Origin: Bog-473 sp963728845
Lineage (GTDB): Bacteria; Actinomycetota; Acidimicrobiia; Acidimicrobiales; RAAP-2
NCBI GenBank assembly: GCA_963728845.1
Contig: CAVSLS010000015.1
Location: 3,464-67,463 of the forward strand
Direction: 5' to 3'
Length of the DNA stretch: 64,000 nt
This document shows, piece after piece, positions 21,942 to 29,932 of this stretch (the first letter of the stretch is position 1; each line of letters begins with the position of its first letter). A program made the position numbers and the translations under genes. The notes beneath the pieces are model-generated. The model was not told the origin of the DNA. It saw only the letters and a program-made list of their open reading frames with translations, and did no database searches.

Positions 21942-22868
21942 GTGCGGATCCTCATCACGGGGGCCGACGGGCAGCTGGGCCGCGACCTGCTCGACGCGTT
22001 GGCGGGGCGGGTGCCGGCGGGCGGCCTCCGGTGCGCGCTCCTCGGCCCCGAGGGGCCGAGGGACGGCCTCAACCACGAGGTCCTGGGCACCGACATCGAC
22101 ACCATGCGCGTCGACGACCGCGATGCGGTCATGCACACCTTCGCCGAGTTTCGACCAGATCTCGTGCTCCACGGCGGCGCCTTCACGGCGGTCGATCGGT
22201 GCGAGACGGAGGTCGACGCGGCCTTCACCGTCAACGCCGTCGGGACCCGCCACGTGGCCGAGGCATCCGCACTGGTGGGCGCGCACATGGTGTACGTGTC
22301 CACCGACTACGTCTTCGACGGCACGTCCGACCGCCCCTACCGGGAGTGGGACCCTCCGTGCCCGACCTCGGTGTACGGCGCCTCGAAGCTCGGTGGGGAG
22401 AAGGAGTGCCGCCCCGGGAGCACGATCGTGCGAACGAGCTGGCTGTGCGGAGCTCACGGGGCCAACATGGTCGTCACCGCGCTGCGCCTGGCCGCGGGCC
22501 AGGACGAGCTGCGCTTCGTCGACGACCAGCACGGATCGCCGACGTTCACGGCCGACCTGGCGCCGGCGGTCGTCACGCTCGGACTGGACCGCAGGCCGGG
22601 CATCTTCCACGTGACCAACGGCGGGGCCACGACCTGGTGGGGCTTCGTGCGCGCGGTGCTGGCCGAAGCCGGGGCCGACCCAGAACGCGTCCACCCCATC
22701 AGCACCGGGGAGCTCGACCCGCCCCGTCCGGCGCCCCGGCCGGCCAACTCGGTGTTGGACAACATGGCGCTGCGCCTGAGCGGCCTTCCCGCGCTCCCGC
22801 CCTGGCAGGATGGACTGTCCCGGCTCGTCGCGGCACTGGGTTCGCCTCGACAGAAGGCCTCGGCGTGA
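21942..22868 (+). CDS. rmlD: dTDP-4-dehydrorhamnose reductase
   Basis: This NAD(P)H-dependent reductase completes dTDP-L-rhamnose synthesis. The N-terminal loop ILITGADGQLGRDLL, the segment PDLVLHGGAFTAVDRCE (normally INAAAYTAVDKAE), VYVSTDYVFDGT, and the active-site PTSVYGASKLGGE with Tyr-x3-Lys are all present over 308 residues. The 'HGGAF' variant in place of 'NAAAY' is a modest departure from the usual sequence. The stop overlaps the next start by 4 bp (GTGA at 22865), so translation is coupled to ugd. Confidence 0.94.
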   Translation: MRILITGADGQLGRDLLDALAGRVPAGGLRCALLGPEGPRDGLNHEVLGTDIDTMRVDDRDAVMHTFAEFRPDLVLHGGAFTAVDRCETEVDAAFTVNAVGTRHVAEASALVGAHMVYVSTDYVFDGTSDRPYREWDPPCPTSVYGASKLGGEKECRPGSTIVRTSWLCGAHGANMVVTALRLAAGQDELRFVDDQHGSPTFTADLAPAVVTLGLDRRPGIFHVTNGGATTWWGFVRAVLAEAGADPERVHPISTGELDPPRPAPRPANSVLDNMALRLSGLPALPPWQDGLSRLVAALGSPRQKASA

Positions 22869-24199
22869 GCGGACCAACCGGCGCCCGCGACGCACGCACG
22901 GCGCGCCACACCGTCGCCGTGATAGGGGCCGGCTACGTAGGCCTGCCCACGGCGGCCACGTTGGCCCACTTCGGGCACTCGGTCGTGCTGGCCGAGCGCG
23001 ATCCGGCTCGTCTGGCCGCGTTGCGGTCCGGCCGCATGCCGATCGTCGAAGTGGGCCTCGACGAGCTGGTGGCGGGCTGCGTGGCGGCCGGCAGGCTCAC
23101 CTTCACGGACTCGGCAACGGACGCGGTCAAGGGCGCGGCGTTCGTCTTCTTGTGTGTCCCGACGCCTCAGAGCGCCGACGGCTCGGCCGACCTGTCCTAC
23201 GTGCAGACCGCGGCGAAGGACATCGCGGCGCACCTCGAGACGGGCTCGGTCGTGGTCAACAAGTCGACGGTGCCCGTCGGCTCGGCCACGATGGTCGAGC
23301 AGGTCATGGGACGGCCCGACGTCAGCGTGGTCTCGAACCCCGAGTTCCTCCGGGAAGGCACCGCCGTGCTCGACAGCCTCAATCCGGACCGGATCGTCGT
23401 CGGCGCCAGCGACCCGCAGGCGGCCGCCAAGGTGGGCGAGCTGTTCTCGACCACACGGGCGCCGCTGATCGTCACCGACGCCACGACGTCGGAGACGATC
23501 AAGTACGCATCGAACGCGTTCTTGGCGACGAAGTTGAGCTTCGTCAACGCGCTGGCCGGTCTCTGCGAGGAGGTGGGCGCCGACGCTCGGGACGTGCTGC
23601 TCGGGCTGGGCTACGACAAGCGCATCGGCTTCGAGTTCCTGCGTCCGGGGCCGGGCTGGGGTGGCTCGTGCCTGCCCAAGGACACCCGGGCGCTCCTCCA
23701 CATCGCCCGTGAGACCGGTTACGAGTTCTCGCTGCTCGCCGGCGCCATCGCCTCCAACGACGAGCAGCTGTCCCGCGTGGTCTCCAAGGTCGAGGTCGCC
23801 TGCGGCGGTTCGGTCGACGGGGCGACGTTGGCCGTGTGGGGCCTGACCTTCAAGGCCAACACCGGCGACCGCCGCGATTCGCCCAGCCTTCAGGTCTCGC
23901 ACCGGCTGGCCGCCCTGGGGGCCACCGTCCGGGCGTTCGACCCGACGGTCGAGGCCCAACGCGATGCCGAGGTGCCCGACGACCTGCTTGGACTTCATCT
24001 GCGAGCGGACCCCTACGATGCGGTGCGCGGGGCGCGCGCACTGGTGGTGCTCACGGAGTGGGACGAGTTCCGCTGGCTCGACTTCTCCCGCGTGCGGGCC
24101 CTCATGGAGGCGCCCTCGATCGTCGATGCCCGCAACCTGCTCGATCCCGCCGCCGTCCGGCGCATCGGTTTCTCGTATACGGGGATCGGGCGCCGGTGA
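22865..24199 (+). CDS. ugd: UDP-glucose/GDP-mannose dehydrogenase family protein
   Basis: This enzyme oxidises a nucleotide sugar twice to its uronic acid, typically UDP-glucose to UDP-glucuronate. The N-terminal NAD domain shows VAVIGAGYVGLPTAATLAHFG, the central helix domain ETIKYASNAFLATKLSFVNA, and the catalytic Cys sits in PGPGWGGSCLPKDTRAL. The C-terminal UDP-binding domain contains GLTFKANTGDRRDSPS. At 444 residues the length is normal. Given the UDP-glucuronate decarboxylase-like gene overlapping its 3' end, UDP-glucose dehydrogenase is the best reading. Confidence 0.93.
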   Translation: MSGPTGARDARTARHTVAVIGAGYVGLPTAATLAHFGHSVVLAERDPARLAALRSGRMPIVEVGLDELVAGCVAAGRLTFTDSATDAVKGAAFVFLCVPTPQSADGSADLSYVQTAAKDIAAHLETGSVVVNKSTVPVGSATMVEQVMGRPDVSVVSNPEFLREGTAVLDSLNPDRIVVGASDPQAAAKVGELFSTTRAPLIVTDATTSETIKYASNAFLATKLSFVNALAGLCEEVGADARDVLLGLGYDKRIGFEFLRPGPGWGGSCLPKDTRALLHIARETGYEFSLLAGAIASNDEQLSRVVSKVEVACGGSVDGATLAVWGLTFKANTGDRRDSPSLQVSHRLAALGATVRAFDPTVEAQRDAEVPDDLLGLHLRADPYDAVRGARALVVLTEWDEFRWLDFSRVRALMEAPSIVDARNLLDPAAVRRIGFSYTGIGRR

Positions 24200-25143
24200 G
24201 CCGAGTGGTGGTGGCGGGTGGGGCCGGCTTTCTCGGCTCCCACCTGTGTGACCGGCTCATCGCGCGGGGTGACACCGTCGTGTGCCTCGACGATCTCTCG
24301 ACCGGGAGGCTGGACAACGTGGCTCACCTGCAGGGTCACGACCGGTTCAGCCTGGTCGTGACCGACGTCAGCGAGAAGGTGGGCCTCGAGGACGCCCCGA
24401 AGGTCGACGCCGTGTGCAACCTCGCCTCACCCGCTTCGCCGCCGGCCTATCTCGCCCGGCCGTTGGACACGCTGGCCGTCGGCAGCGAGGGGACCCGCCG
24501 GCTGCTCGAGCTGGCACGCGGACACGGTGCCCGCTTCCTGCTGGCGAGCACGAGCGAGGTCTACGGGGACCCCCAGGTCCATCCCCAGGTCGAGTCGTAC
24601 CGGGGCAACGTCGATCCGACCGGGCCACGGAGCGTCTACGACGAGGCCAAGCGGTTCGCGGAGGCCCTGACGATGGCCACGTACCGCACCAATGGGGTGA
24701 GCGTGGGCATCGCACGGATCTTCAACACCTATGGGCCCCGGCTGTCACTCGGCGACGGTCGGGTCGTGTCCAACTTCATCGTCCAGGCCCTGAGCGGCCA
24801 GCCTCTCACCGTCTACGGGGACGGCACCCAGACACGGAGCATGTGCTTCGTCGACGACGAGGTCGACGGGCTGCTGGCCCTGCTCGACTCGTCGTTCGCC
24901 GGCCCGGTGAACATCGGGAACCCCGACGAGCGGTCCATGCTCGAGTTGGCCCGCCTCGTCCTGGAGGTCACGGGGTCACCTTCGGACCTCGTCTTCGAGC
25001 CGCTCCCCACTGACGACCCGACACGCCGGTGCCCCGACATCGCTCTGGCCCGACGGGAGCTGGGGTGGTGGCCCAAGATCGGCCTGCGAGACGGGATTGA
25101 GCGCACCATCGACTACTTCGCACGGAAGGTGGGCGGCAAGTGA
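24196..25143 (+). CDS. NAD-dependent epimerase, UDP-glucuronate decarboxylase-like
   Basis: An extended SDR of 315 residues: Rossmann loop VAGGAGFLGSHLCDRLIARG at the start, ASTSEVYGDPQVHPQ, and the active-site segment GPRSVYDEAKRFAEAL. The 'DEAKR-AE' pattern after the Tyr is typical of UDP-xylose synthases rather than UDP-galactose 4-epimerases. RIFNTYGPRL is the sugar-nucleotide loop. It would convert the product of the preceding dehydrogenase into UDP-xylose. Four-base overlaps link it to ugd and to the following glycosyltransferase. Confidence 0.9.
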   Translation: MSRVVVAGGAGFLGSHLCDRLIARGDTVVCLDDLSTGRLDNVAHLQGHDRFSLVVTDVSEKVGLEDAPKVDAVCNLASPASPPAYLARPLDTLAVGSEGTRRLLELARGHGARFLLASTSEVYGDPQVHPQVESYRGNVDPTGPRSVYDEAKRFAEALTMATYRTNGVSVGIARIFNTYGPRLSLGDGRVVSNFIVQALSGQPLTVYGDGTQTRSMCFVDDEVDGLLALLDSSFAGPVNIGNPDERSMLELARLVLEVTGSPSDLVFEPLPTDDPTRRCPDIALARRELGWWPKIGLRDGIERTIDYFARKVGGK

Positions 25144-25889
25144 CGGAGCCGGAGTTCACCGCGGCCGACCGCTCCGGGATACCCCCGGTGCGGACCTACA
25201 AGACGCTCACGGTCATCACGCCGGTGTTCAACGAGCGGGCCACCGTCGCAGAGATCATCCGGCGCATGCGGGCGGTCGATCTGCCCCTGACGCTCCAGAT
25301 CATCGTGGTCGACGACGGGTCGAGCGACGGCTCCGAGAAGGTCCTGGGCGCACTGGAGGACTCGACCGTGCACGTCTTGCGCCACACGGTGAACAAGGGC
25401 AAGGGCGCCGCCGTGCGTACCGCCTTGGCGGAGGCGCGCGGCGATCTCGTGCTCATTCAGGACGCTGACCTCGAATACGACCCCAACGACTGGCCGCTGC
25501 TCCTCGAGCCGATCCTGCGAGGCAAGGCGCGCGTCGTCTACGGGAGCCGCTTCACCGGTCAGCGCAAGAACATGCTGCCGTTGCACTGGTTGGGTAATCG
25601 CCTGCTCTCGCTCGTCACCAACGTGCTCTACAGCTCGACCCTCTCCGACATGGAGACGTGCTACAAGCTCTTCGACGCCGAAGTGCTCGAAGGCATCACC
25701 ATCGTCTCCAAACGGTTCGAGTTCGAGCCCGAGATCACGGCCAAGGTGCTTCGTCGCGGCCACCGCATCTACGAGGTGCCCATCTCCTACGCCGGCCGCG
25801 AGCCCGACGAGGGCAAGAAGATCACATGGCGGGACGGCGTTGCGGCGCTCAAGGCTTTGGTGAGGTTCCGTTTCACCAAGGAGTTCTGA
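25140..25889 (+). CDS. GT2 glycosyltransferase, polyprenol-phosphate-sugar synthase-like
   Basis: This is a GT-A fold enzyme of 249 residues with VITPVFNERATVAEIIRRM, the nucleotide-binding IIVVDDGSSDGSE, the DXD-like metal site in LVLIQDADLEYDPNDW, and the later FEFEPEITAKVLRRGHRIYEVPISY segment. The latter two are diagnostic of dolichol-/polyprenol-phosphate mannose or glucose synthase-type proteins without a membrane tail. It probably makes a lipid-linked sugar for GT-C enzymes, and the window encodes several GT-C-like membrane proteins. Last of four genes joined by overlaps. Confidence 0.9.
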   Translation: MTEPEFTAADRSGIPPVRTYKTLTVITPVFNERATVAEIIRRMRAVDLPLTLQIIVVDDGSSDGSEKVLGALEDSTVHVLRHTVNKGKGAAVRTALAEARGDLVLIQDADLEYDPNDWPLLLEPILRGKARVVYGSRFTGQRKNMLPLHWLGNRLLSLVTNVLYSSTLSDMETCYKLFDAEVLEGITIVSKRFEFEPEITAKVLRRGHRIYEVPISYAGREPDEGKKITWRDGVAALKALVRFRFTKEF

Positions 25890-25897
25890 GGCCGCTG

Positions 25898-26786
25898 GTG
25901 TCGGGCCCGATCGGCGCTGTCGTCGTCGACCACGACGCAGGACGGTTGCTCGAAGGCTGCGTCCGCTCCGTGCTGGGTGCCGGGGCGACGGCGGTGGTCG
26001 TGGTCGAGAACGGCGCCGCCGGGAGTACCGGCGGCGCCCTGGCGACGCTCCTCGACGAGCACCCCGCGCCGCCGGTCCGGATCGTGCGGCCCGGCCGGAA
26101 CCTCGGGTTCGGGGCCGGGGTGAACCGGGGCGCTGGCGGCGCTGGCGGGGGAGGTCGCCTGCCCCCGAATGGGTGCTCGTCTCCAACCCGGACCTCGTCG
26201 TCCACCCCGGCGCATTGTCGACCCTGCGCTCCGTCTTGGAGTCCCACCCGGCCTGGGCGCTCGTGGGGCCGCGGATCTTCACCGACACAGGTGACGTCTA
26301 CCCGTCGGTGCGCAACTTCCCTTCACTGGCCGACGCCGCCGGGCATGCGCTGCTGGCGCTCTTCGACCCCGAGAACCCCTTCACGCGGCGCTACAACCCT
26401 GGGGCCCCCGTCGGTGACGTCGTGACCGAGGCAGGGTGGGTCTCGGGCTCCTGCTTTCTCGCCCGGCGCAGCGCGCTGGAAGAGCTCGGTGGCTTCGACG
26501 AGGCGTACTTCATGTACAACGAGGACATGGACCTGTGCTGGCGCGCCCACTCGGCGGGATGGGGTGTGGGATTTGCCGGCGCCGCCACAGTCACCCACGT
26601 CCAGGGCGTGAGCACCGCCCGCCATCCGTACCGCATGATGGTGGCCCACCATCGCTCGGCCCTGCGCTTCACGATGCGCACGACGAAGGGCTGGCGAAGG
26701 GCCGCGCTGCCGCTCGCAGTCGCCGTGCTCGGGGCGCGGATGGCGATCGCCGCCGCCCGGCTCGCGCCTCGGCCGGTAGGCACCGT
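25898..26786 (+). CDS. GT2 glycosyltransferase, rhamnosyltransferase-like (one frameshift)
   Basis: The protein opens IGAVVVDHDAGRLLEGCVRSV and continues IVRPGRNLGFGAGVNRG. After an indel near 26140-26170 it resumes with VLVSNPDLVVHPGAL, VSGSCFLARRSALEELGGFDEAYFMYNEDMDLCWRAH and VTHVQGVST. These are the classic WbbL/rhamnosyltransferase signatures, where E-D-x-D-L holds the catalytic base. It suits the rmlB/rmlD genes upstream as a user of dTDP-rhamnose. No in-frame stop separates it from the protease-like gene that follows; a single missing base would create a TAG near 26778. The end given here is therefore provisional. Confidence 0.82.
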
Positions 26787-27841
26787 GGGCGGACCGCGAG
26801 GCTGGTTGATCGCCGCCATCGTGGCCATCGGGGCAACGGTGCTCGCGCTCGGGCTGGCCGCCGCCGTCAGTCGCCCCCCGCAGGCGACCGTGCGCGTCGA
26901 GCCGGAGGTGACCTTCGCGCTGCCGCTCGCGAGCTGCCGGGTGCGCCGGGGCGACGACCTTGCCCGGCGGGCTCGAGCGGGTGCCGCTCACCGTCAGCAC
27001 GGTGGCCGGCCAGGTCGCCGAGTCCGTCAACGTCTGCATCGACGGCAAGGGCCCGTTCCCCTTCGTCCTCGACTCGGGGGCGGGGCAGTCGACCATCGAC
27101 GCCGGTCTCGGCCGGCGTCTCCACCTGCCCTCGGCCGGCCCGGCCGGCCTGTTCGCCGGCGTCGGCTGCACCGGTACCGCTCGACCGGTTGCCGTCGGCT
27201 CCTGGTCGCTCGACGGTGTCAGCCTCGCGCCGCAGCAGCTGACCGCGGCGACGTTGCCGCAGATCGGCGGGAAGGGGCAGCCGGCGGGCCTGCTCGGCTC
27301 CGACGTGCTCGGGCGCTTCGGCGCGGTCCGGATCGACTTCGACGGCGATGCGCTCGTGCTGCCGGGAGCAGAGGGCGCAGCGCTGAGCGGGGCCGCGCCC
27401 TACACCGGTCCGTTGGGTCCGCCGCCCCCAGCGCTGACCCGGGGAGAGGGGATCGCCGTGCCCTTGACGGTGACGCCCGTCCCGGGGGATGTCTCGCTGG
27501 GTGTCGCCGTCCGCTTCTCCCGTGGCGCCGCGCACAGCTTCGTCGTGGACACCGGGTCCTCCCAGAGCGTGGTGTCCACGACCGTGGCGCGGGCGCAGTC
27601 GCTAGGAGGCACCGACCTGGCCCAGCGCCAGGCCACCGTCTGCTCGGTCATCACGGTCCCGCTCGTCCACAGCGGGCCCTGGTCCGTGCCGGGCCTGCCC
27701 CTGCGCCGGCAACTCGTCGGCGAGACCGACTTCGGGACCATCGGTGCCGCCGGCACGCAGGGACTCTTGGGTTCGGACCAGCTCAAGCACTACGGGTGGG
27801 TCGTCCTGGACTTCGCCGGGGGTCAGATGGTGCTCGGATGA
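26787..27841 (+). CDS. membrane-anchored two-lobed retropepsin-like aspartyl protease (one frameshift)
   Basis: An N-terminal anchor (LIAAIVAIGATVLALGLAAAVS) precedes two homologous clan-AA lobes. The first has FPFVLDSGAGQSTID near 27060, followed by GLLGSDVLGRFGAVRIDF; the second has HSFVVDTGSSQSVVS near 27540, followed by GLLGSDQLKHYGWVVLDF. Each lobe has its own D-[ST]-G catalytic triplet, so a complete bilobal active site could form in one chain. The anchor and the lobes are in different frames (indel near 26945). It should act outside the membrane. It lies at the end of the sugar operon; its substrate is unknown. Confidence 0.7.
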
Positions 27842-27890
27842 CGCCCCGCCCCGGCCGGCCGCCAGCGGCGAACCCGGAAGCGCAGGCTCG

Positions 27891-28103
27891 TCACGGTGCC
27901 GGAGCTCGTCGAGCCATCGGCTCGAGGTCGACCGGTGCCATGGCCTCCGCCACATCGCCCGACACGAAGACGGCGGCGGGGTTGTCGTCCGCCGTCTTGG
28001 CCTGGTGCGTCAGCATGAGCTCGGTGCCCGACCAGGCACCAGTTCATCTGTGCTCGGGGCCGGCGATGAAACCATGGAGCGACATGGCGCAGTGCACCGC
28101 CAC
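27891..28103 (-). pseudogene. remnant of a DHFR/RibD-C-like reductase
   Basis: The reading frame from GTG at 28103 gives VAVHCAMSLHGFIAGPEHR and then stops. It is followed in another frame by TGAWSGTELMLTHQAKTADDNP and AAVFVSGDVAEAMA. These match the start (MSLDGFIAGP) and a middle segment (THRP..., TFVSGDVAEA) of dihydrofolate-reductase-like proteins of about 180-200 residues. Most of the coding sequence between and after the fragments is missing, so this is a true deletion remnant. It lies just downstream of the ArsR-SRPBCC pair, a neighbourhood in which such reductases are common. Confidence 0.6.
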
Positions 28104-28111
28104 CTAGCCGT

Positions 28112-28570
28112 TCATGCCAGTGCGGCTCCCAGGGCGTCGAGGAGCTCGCCCGTGCCCTTCTCGCGGACGGCGGGTGTGTCGCCACCGTCGAGGAAGACGC
28201 CCTGCTCGGTGAAGGTCAACGTCGTGCCTCCTCCTGCGGCGGCGAACTCGACCGTGGTGACCGAGACGGAGATCAGCGCGCCGTCGGCCTCCATCGTGTA
28301 GCCGTAGACGATCCGCTCGGTCGGGACGATGTCCTTGTAGGACGCCTCGTAGGTGAACACCGGACCCCCCGGGGGGCCGCCGCGGTTGGTCTCGGTTCCG
28401 CCGACCCGGAAGTCGAGCGCGTAGTCCGACGTGCCCGGGGCGCCGAACCAACGCGCCTTGGACTCGCGGCTCGACCAGGCGGCGAAGACGCGTTCGGGCG
28501 GGACGGGGTAGGTCCGGGTGATCGTGAAGGTGCCGTGCTCGGCTGTCCTGTTGGTGCGCGTGCTCGTCAT
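28112..28570 (-). CDS. SRPBCC (AHSA1-like) family protein
   Basis: This 152-residue START-like protein begins with ITRTYPVPPERVFAAWSSRESKARWF, the conserved opening of AHSA1/SRPBCC proteins, and contains EASYKDIVPTERIVYGYTMEADG. The C-terminal helix ends the fold. Members bind hydrophobic ligands, and those adjacent to ArsR regulators are common in actinobacteria. ATG at 28570 overlaps the ArsR stop by 4 bp, so both are translated from one mRNA. The ligand is unknown. Confidence 0.92.
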   Translation of the reverse strand: MTSTRTNRTAEHGTFTITRTYPVPPERVFAAWSSRESKARWFGAPGTSDYALDFRVGGTETNRGGPPGGPVFTYEASYKDIVPTERIVYGYTMEADGALISVSVTTVEFAAAGGGTTLTFTEQGVFLDGGDTPAVREKGTGELLDALGAALA

Positions 28571-28950
28571 GCTTCTGTTCCTTTCGGTGGTGATGATGGT
28601 GGTGCCTTGGTCCGTGCCCCTTCGGCGGCACGATCGGCCTCGAGGACCTCGCCCAGCCGGTCGAGCCTGTGCACCCAGGCGGCGCGCTGGCCGGCGAACC
28701 AGTCCGCGGCCAGCTGCAGTCCGGCGGGCTCGAGCCGGCAGGTGCGGGTGCGGCCCACTTTTTCGGAGCGGACCAGCCCGCACGACTCGAGGACGGCGAG
28801 GTGCTGCACGACGGCCGAGAGGGTCATGTCGAGTGGCCGGGCGAGCTCGCTCACCGTGGCCGAGCCGGCGCTCAAGCGTTCGACCAGGTCGCGGCGGGTG
28901 GGATCGCCCAGCGCTCGGAAGACCTCCTCGACTGGCTGACACTTAAGCAT
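28567..28950 (-). CDS. ArsR family winged-helix regulator
   Basis: This is a 127-residue helix-turn-helix protein. EEVFRALGDPTRRDLVERLSAGSATVSELARPL followed by SAVVQHLAVLESCGLVRSEKVGRTRTCRLE covers the winged-helix domain in the ArsR arrangement. No Cys cluster for metal sensing is seen in the recognition helix (SAVVQHL), so it is the non-metal subtype often paired with SRPBCC genes. It heads the operon and probably autoregulates; direct repeats overlap its start codon. Confidence 0.92.
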   Translation of the reverse strand: MLKCQPVEEVFRALGDPTRRDLVERLSAGSATVSELARPLDMTLSAVVQHLAVLESCGLVRSEKVGRTRTCRLEPAGLQLAADWFAGQRAAWVHRLDRLGEVLEADRAAEGARTKAPPSSPPKGTEA

Positions 28951-28964
28951 TGACTTAACTATTG
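28941..28964 (-). promoter_or_regulatory. candidate ArsR operator: tandem direct repeat over the start codon
   Basis: Two adjacent 12-bp units, ACTTAAGCATTG (28941-28952) and ACTTAACTATTG (28953-28964), differ at two positions. They cover the ArsR ATG and the DNA just upstream, and are strikingly AT-rich compared with the flanks. ArsR autoregulation is common in the family; that these repeats are the binding site is an inference. Confidence 0.35.
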
Positions 28965-29005
28965 AGCACCGCCGGGGTCGCCGTCAAGCAACGGGGGTCA
29001 GGACG

Positions 29006-29827
29006 TCAGCCGGGGCCTGAGAGCCCCAGCATCTCGGTGACGCCGTGGTCGCGGCCGGCCGTGTAGCCGCCGTCGACCGGGAGCGCATGACCCGTCACGA
29101 ACGAGGCATCGTCCGAGAGCAAGAACGCGGCCACCGCGGCCACCTCGTGGGGCAGGCCCATGCGACGGCCGAGTTTGTGCTCATGCACGATGTCGGCCAG
29201 CGCGTCCTCCATGCCCGGCCCGAAGATCATTGCGGTCATCGGCGTCTCGATGAAGCCAGGGCAGATGGCATTGACCCGGATGCCTCGGCCGGCGTAATCG
29301 ATCGCCATGTTCTTGGTCAGAATGACCACGCCACCCTTCGACGCGCTGTAGGCGCTGCCCCCGGCGGTCCCCTCGAGGCCCTCGATGCTGGCGACGGTCA
29401 CCACCGACCCGCGCTGGCCGTCGTCGCTGGCGGGTTGCGCCAGCATCTGGGCGATGACGTGCTTGGCCGTGAGGTACGTGCCGGTCAGGTTCACTTCGAT
29501 GACCCGCGCCCATTCATCAGCGGGCAGCATGTGGACCGGGCCGCCGCCGGCCACACCCGCCGCGTTGACCAGGCCGTGCACGGCGCCGCCACCAAAGTCG
29601 ACTGCGGCGCGAACGAGCGCCGCCACGGAGGATTCGTCTGTCACGTCGACATGCGTGAACGCCCAGCGGCCCGACTCGTCCCTCCCCTCCGGTACGTCGT
29701 CGGGCGGCACCACGAGATCGGCCCCCATGACGAGGGCTCCTTCGTCGAGGAGCCGGCTGGCCGTGGCCCGCCCGATCCCCGATGCGGCCCCGGTGACGAT
29801 GTAGGTCCGCCCTCCCAGTCCACGCAT
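29006..29827 (-). CDS. SDR family oxidoreductase
   Basis: This classical short-chain dehydrogenase of 273 residues has TYIVTGAASGIGRATASRL (cofactor loop), LVNAAGVAGGGPV (N-A-A-G), the catalytic Ser region VTVASIEGLEGTAGGSAYSASKGGV with Tyr-x3-Lys, and RVNAICPGFIETPM. The ATG at 29827 is preceded by GGGAGGATC as a strong ribosome site. The Asp in LVMGADLVV after strand beta2 suggests a preference for NAD. It is divergent from the luciferase-like gene. Confidence 0.93.
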   Translation of the reverse strand: MRGLGGRTYIVTGAASGIGRATASRLLDEGALVMGADLVVPPDDVPEGRDESGRWAFTHVDVTDESSVAALVRAAVDFGGGAVHGLVNAAGVAGGGPVHMLPADEWARVIEVNLTGTYLTAKHVIAQMLAQPASDDGQRGSVVTVASIEGLEGTAGGSAYSASKGGVVILTKNMAIDYAGRGIRVNAICPGFIETPMTAMIFGPGMEDALADIVHEHKLGRRMGLPHEVAAVAAFLLSDDASFVTGHALPVDGGYTAGRDHGVTEMLGLSGPG

Positions 29828-29873
29828 AGATCCTCCCTGCTGGTTGCGCCCGGGCGACCCGGGCTGATAGGAG

Positions 29874-29883
29874 CAGTGCACTG
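29874..29883. promoter_or_regulatory. perfect 10-bp palindrome between divergent SDR and LLM genes
   Basis: CAGTGCACTG lies in the 105-bp gap between the divergent genes, about 50 bp from each start codon. It could be a regulator binding site controlling both promoters, but no regulator gene is adjacent, and a 10-bp palindrome alone is weak evidence. Confidence 0.2.
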
Positions 29884-29932
29884 TCTAGCCCGGGCCGCGC
29901 CCGGGCCGCCGTCCGCGGGGGGAGCCCACGCC

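Noticed and set aside
25140..27841. A CRISPR, toxin-antitoxin or prophage module near the glycosyltransferase operon
   Set aside because: No repeats, no small gene pairs and no phage structural motifs were found; the genes are ordinary sugar-nucleotide and glycosyltransferase genes.
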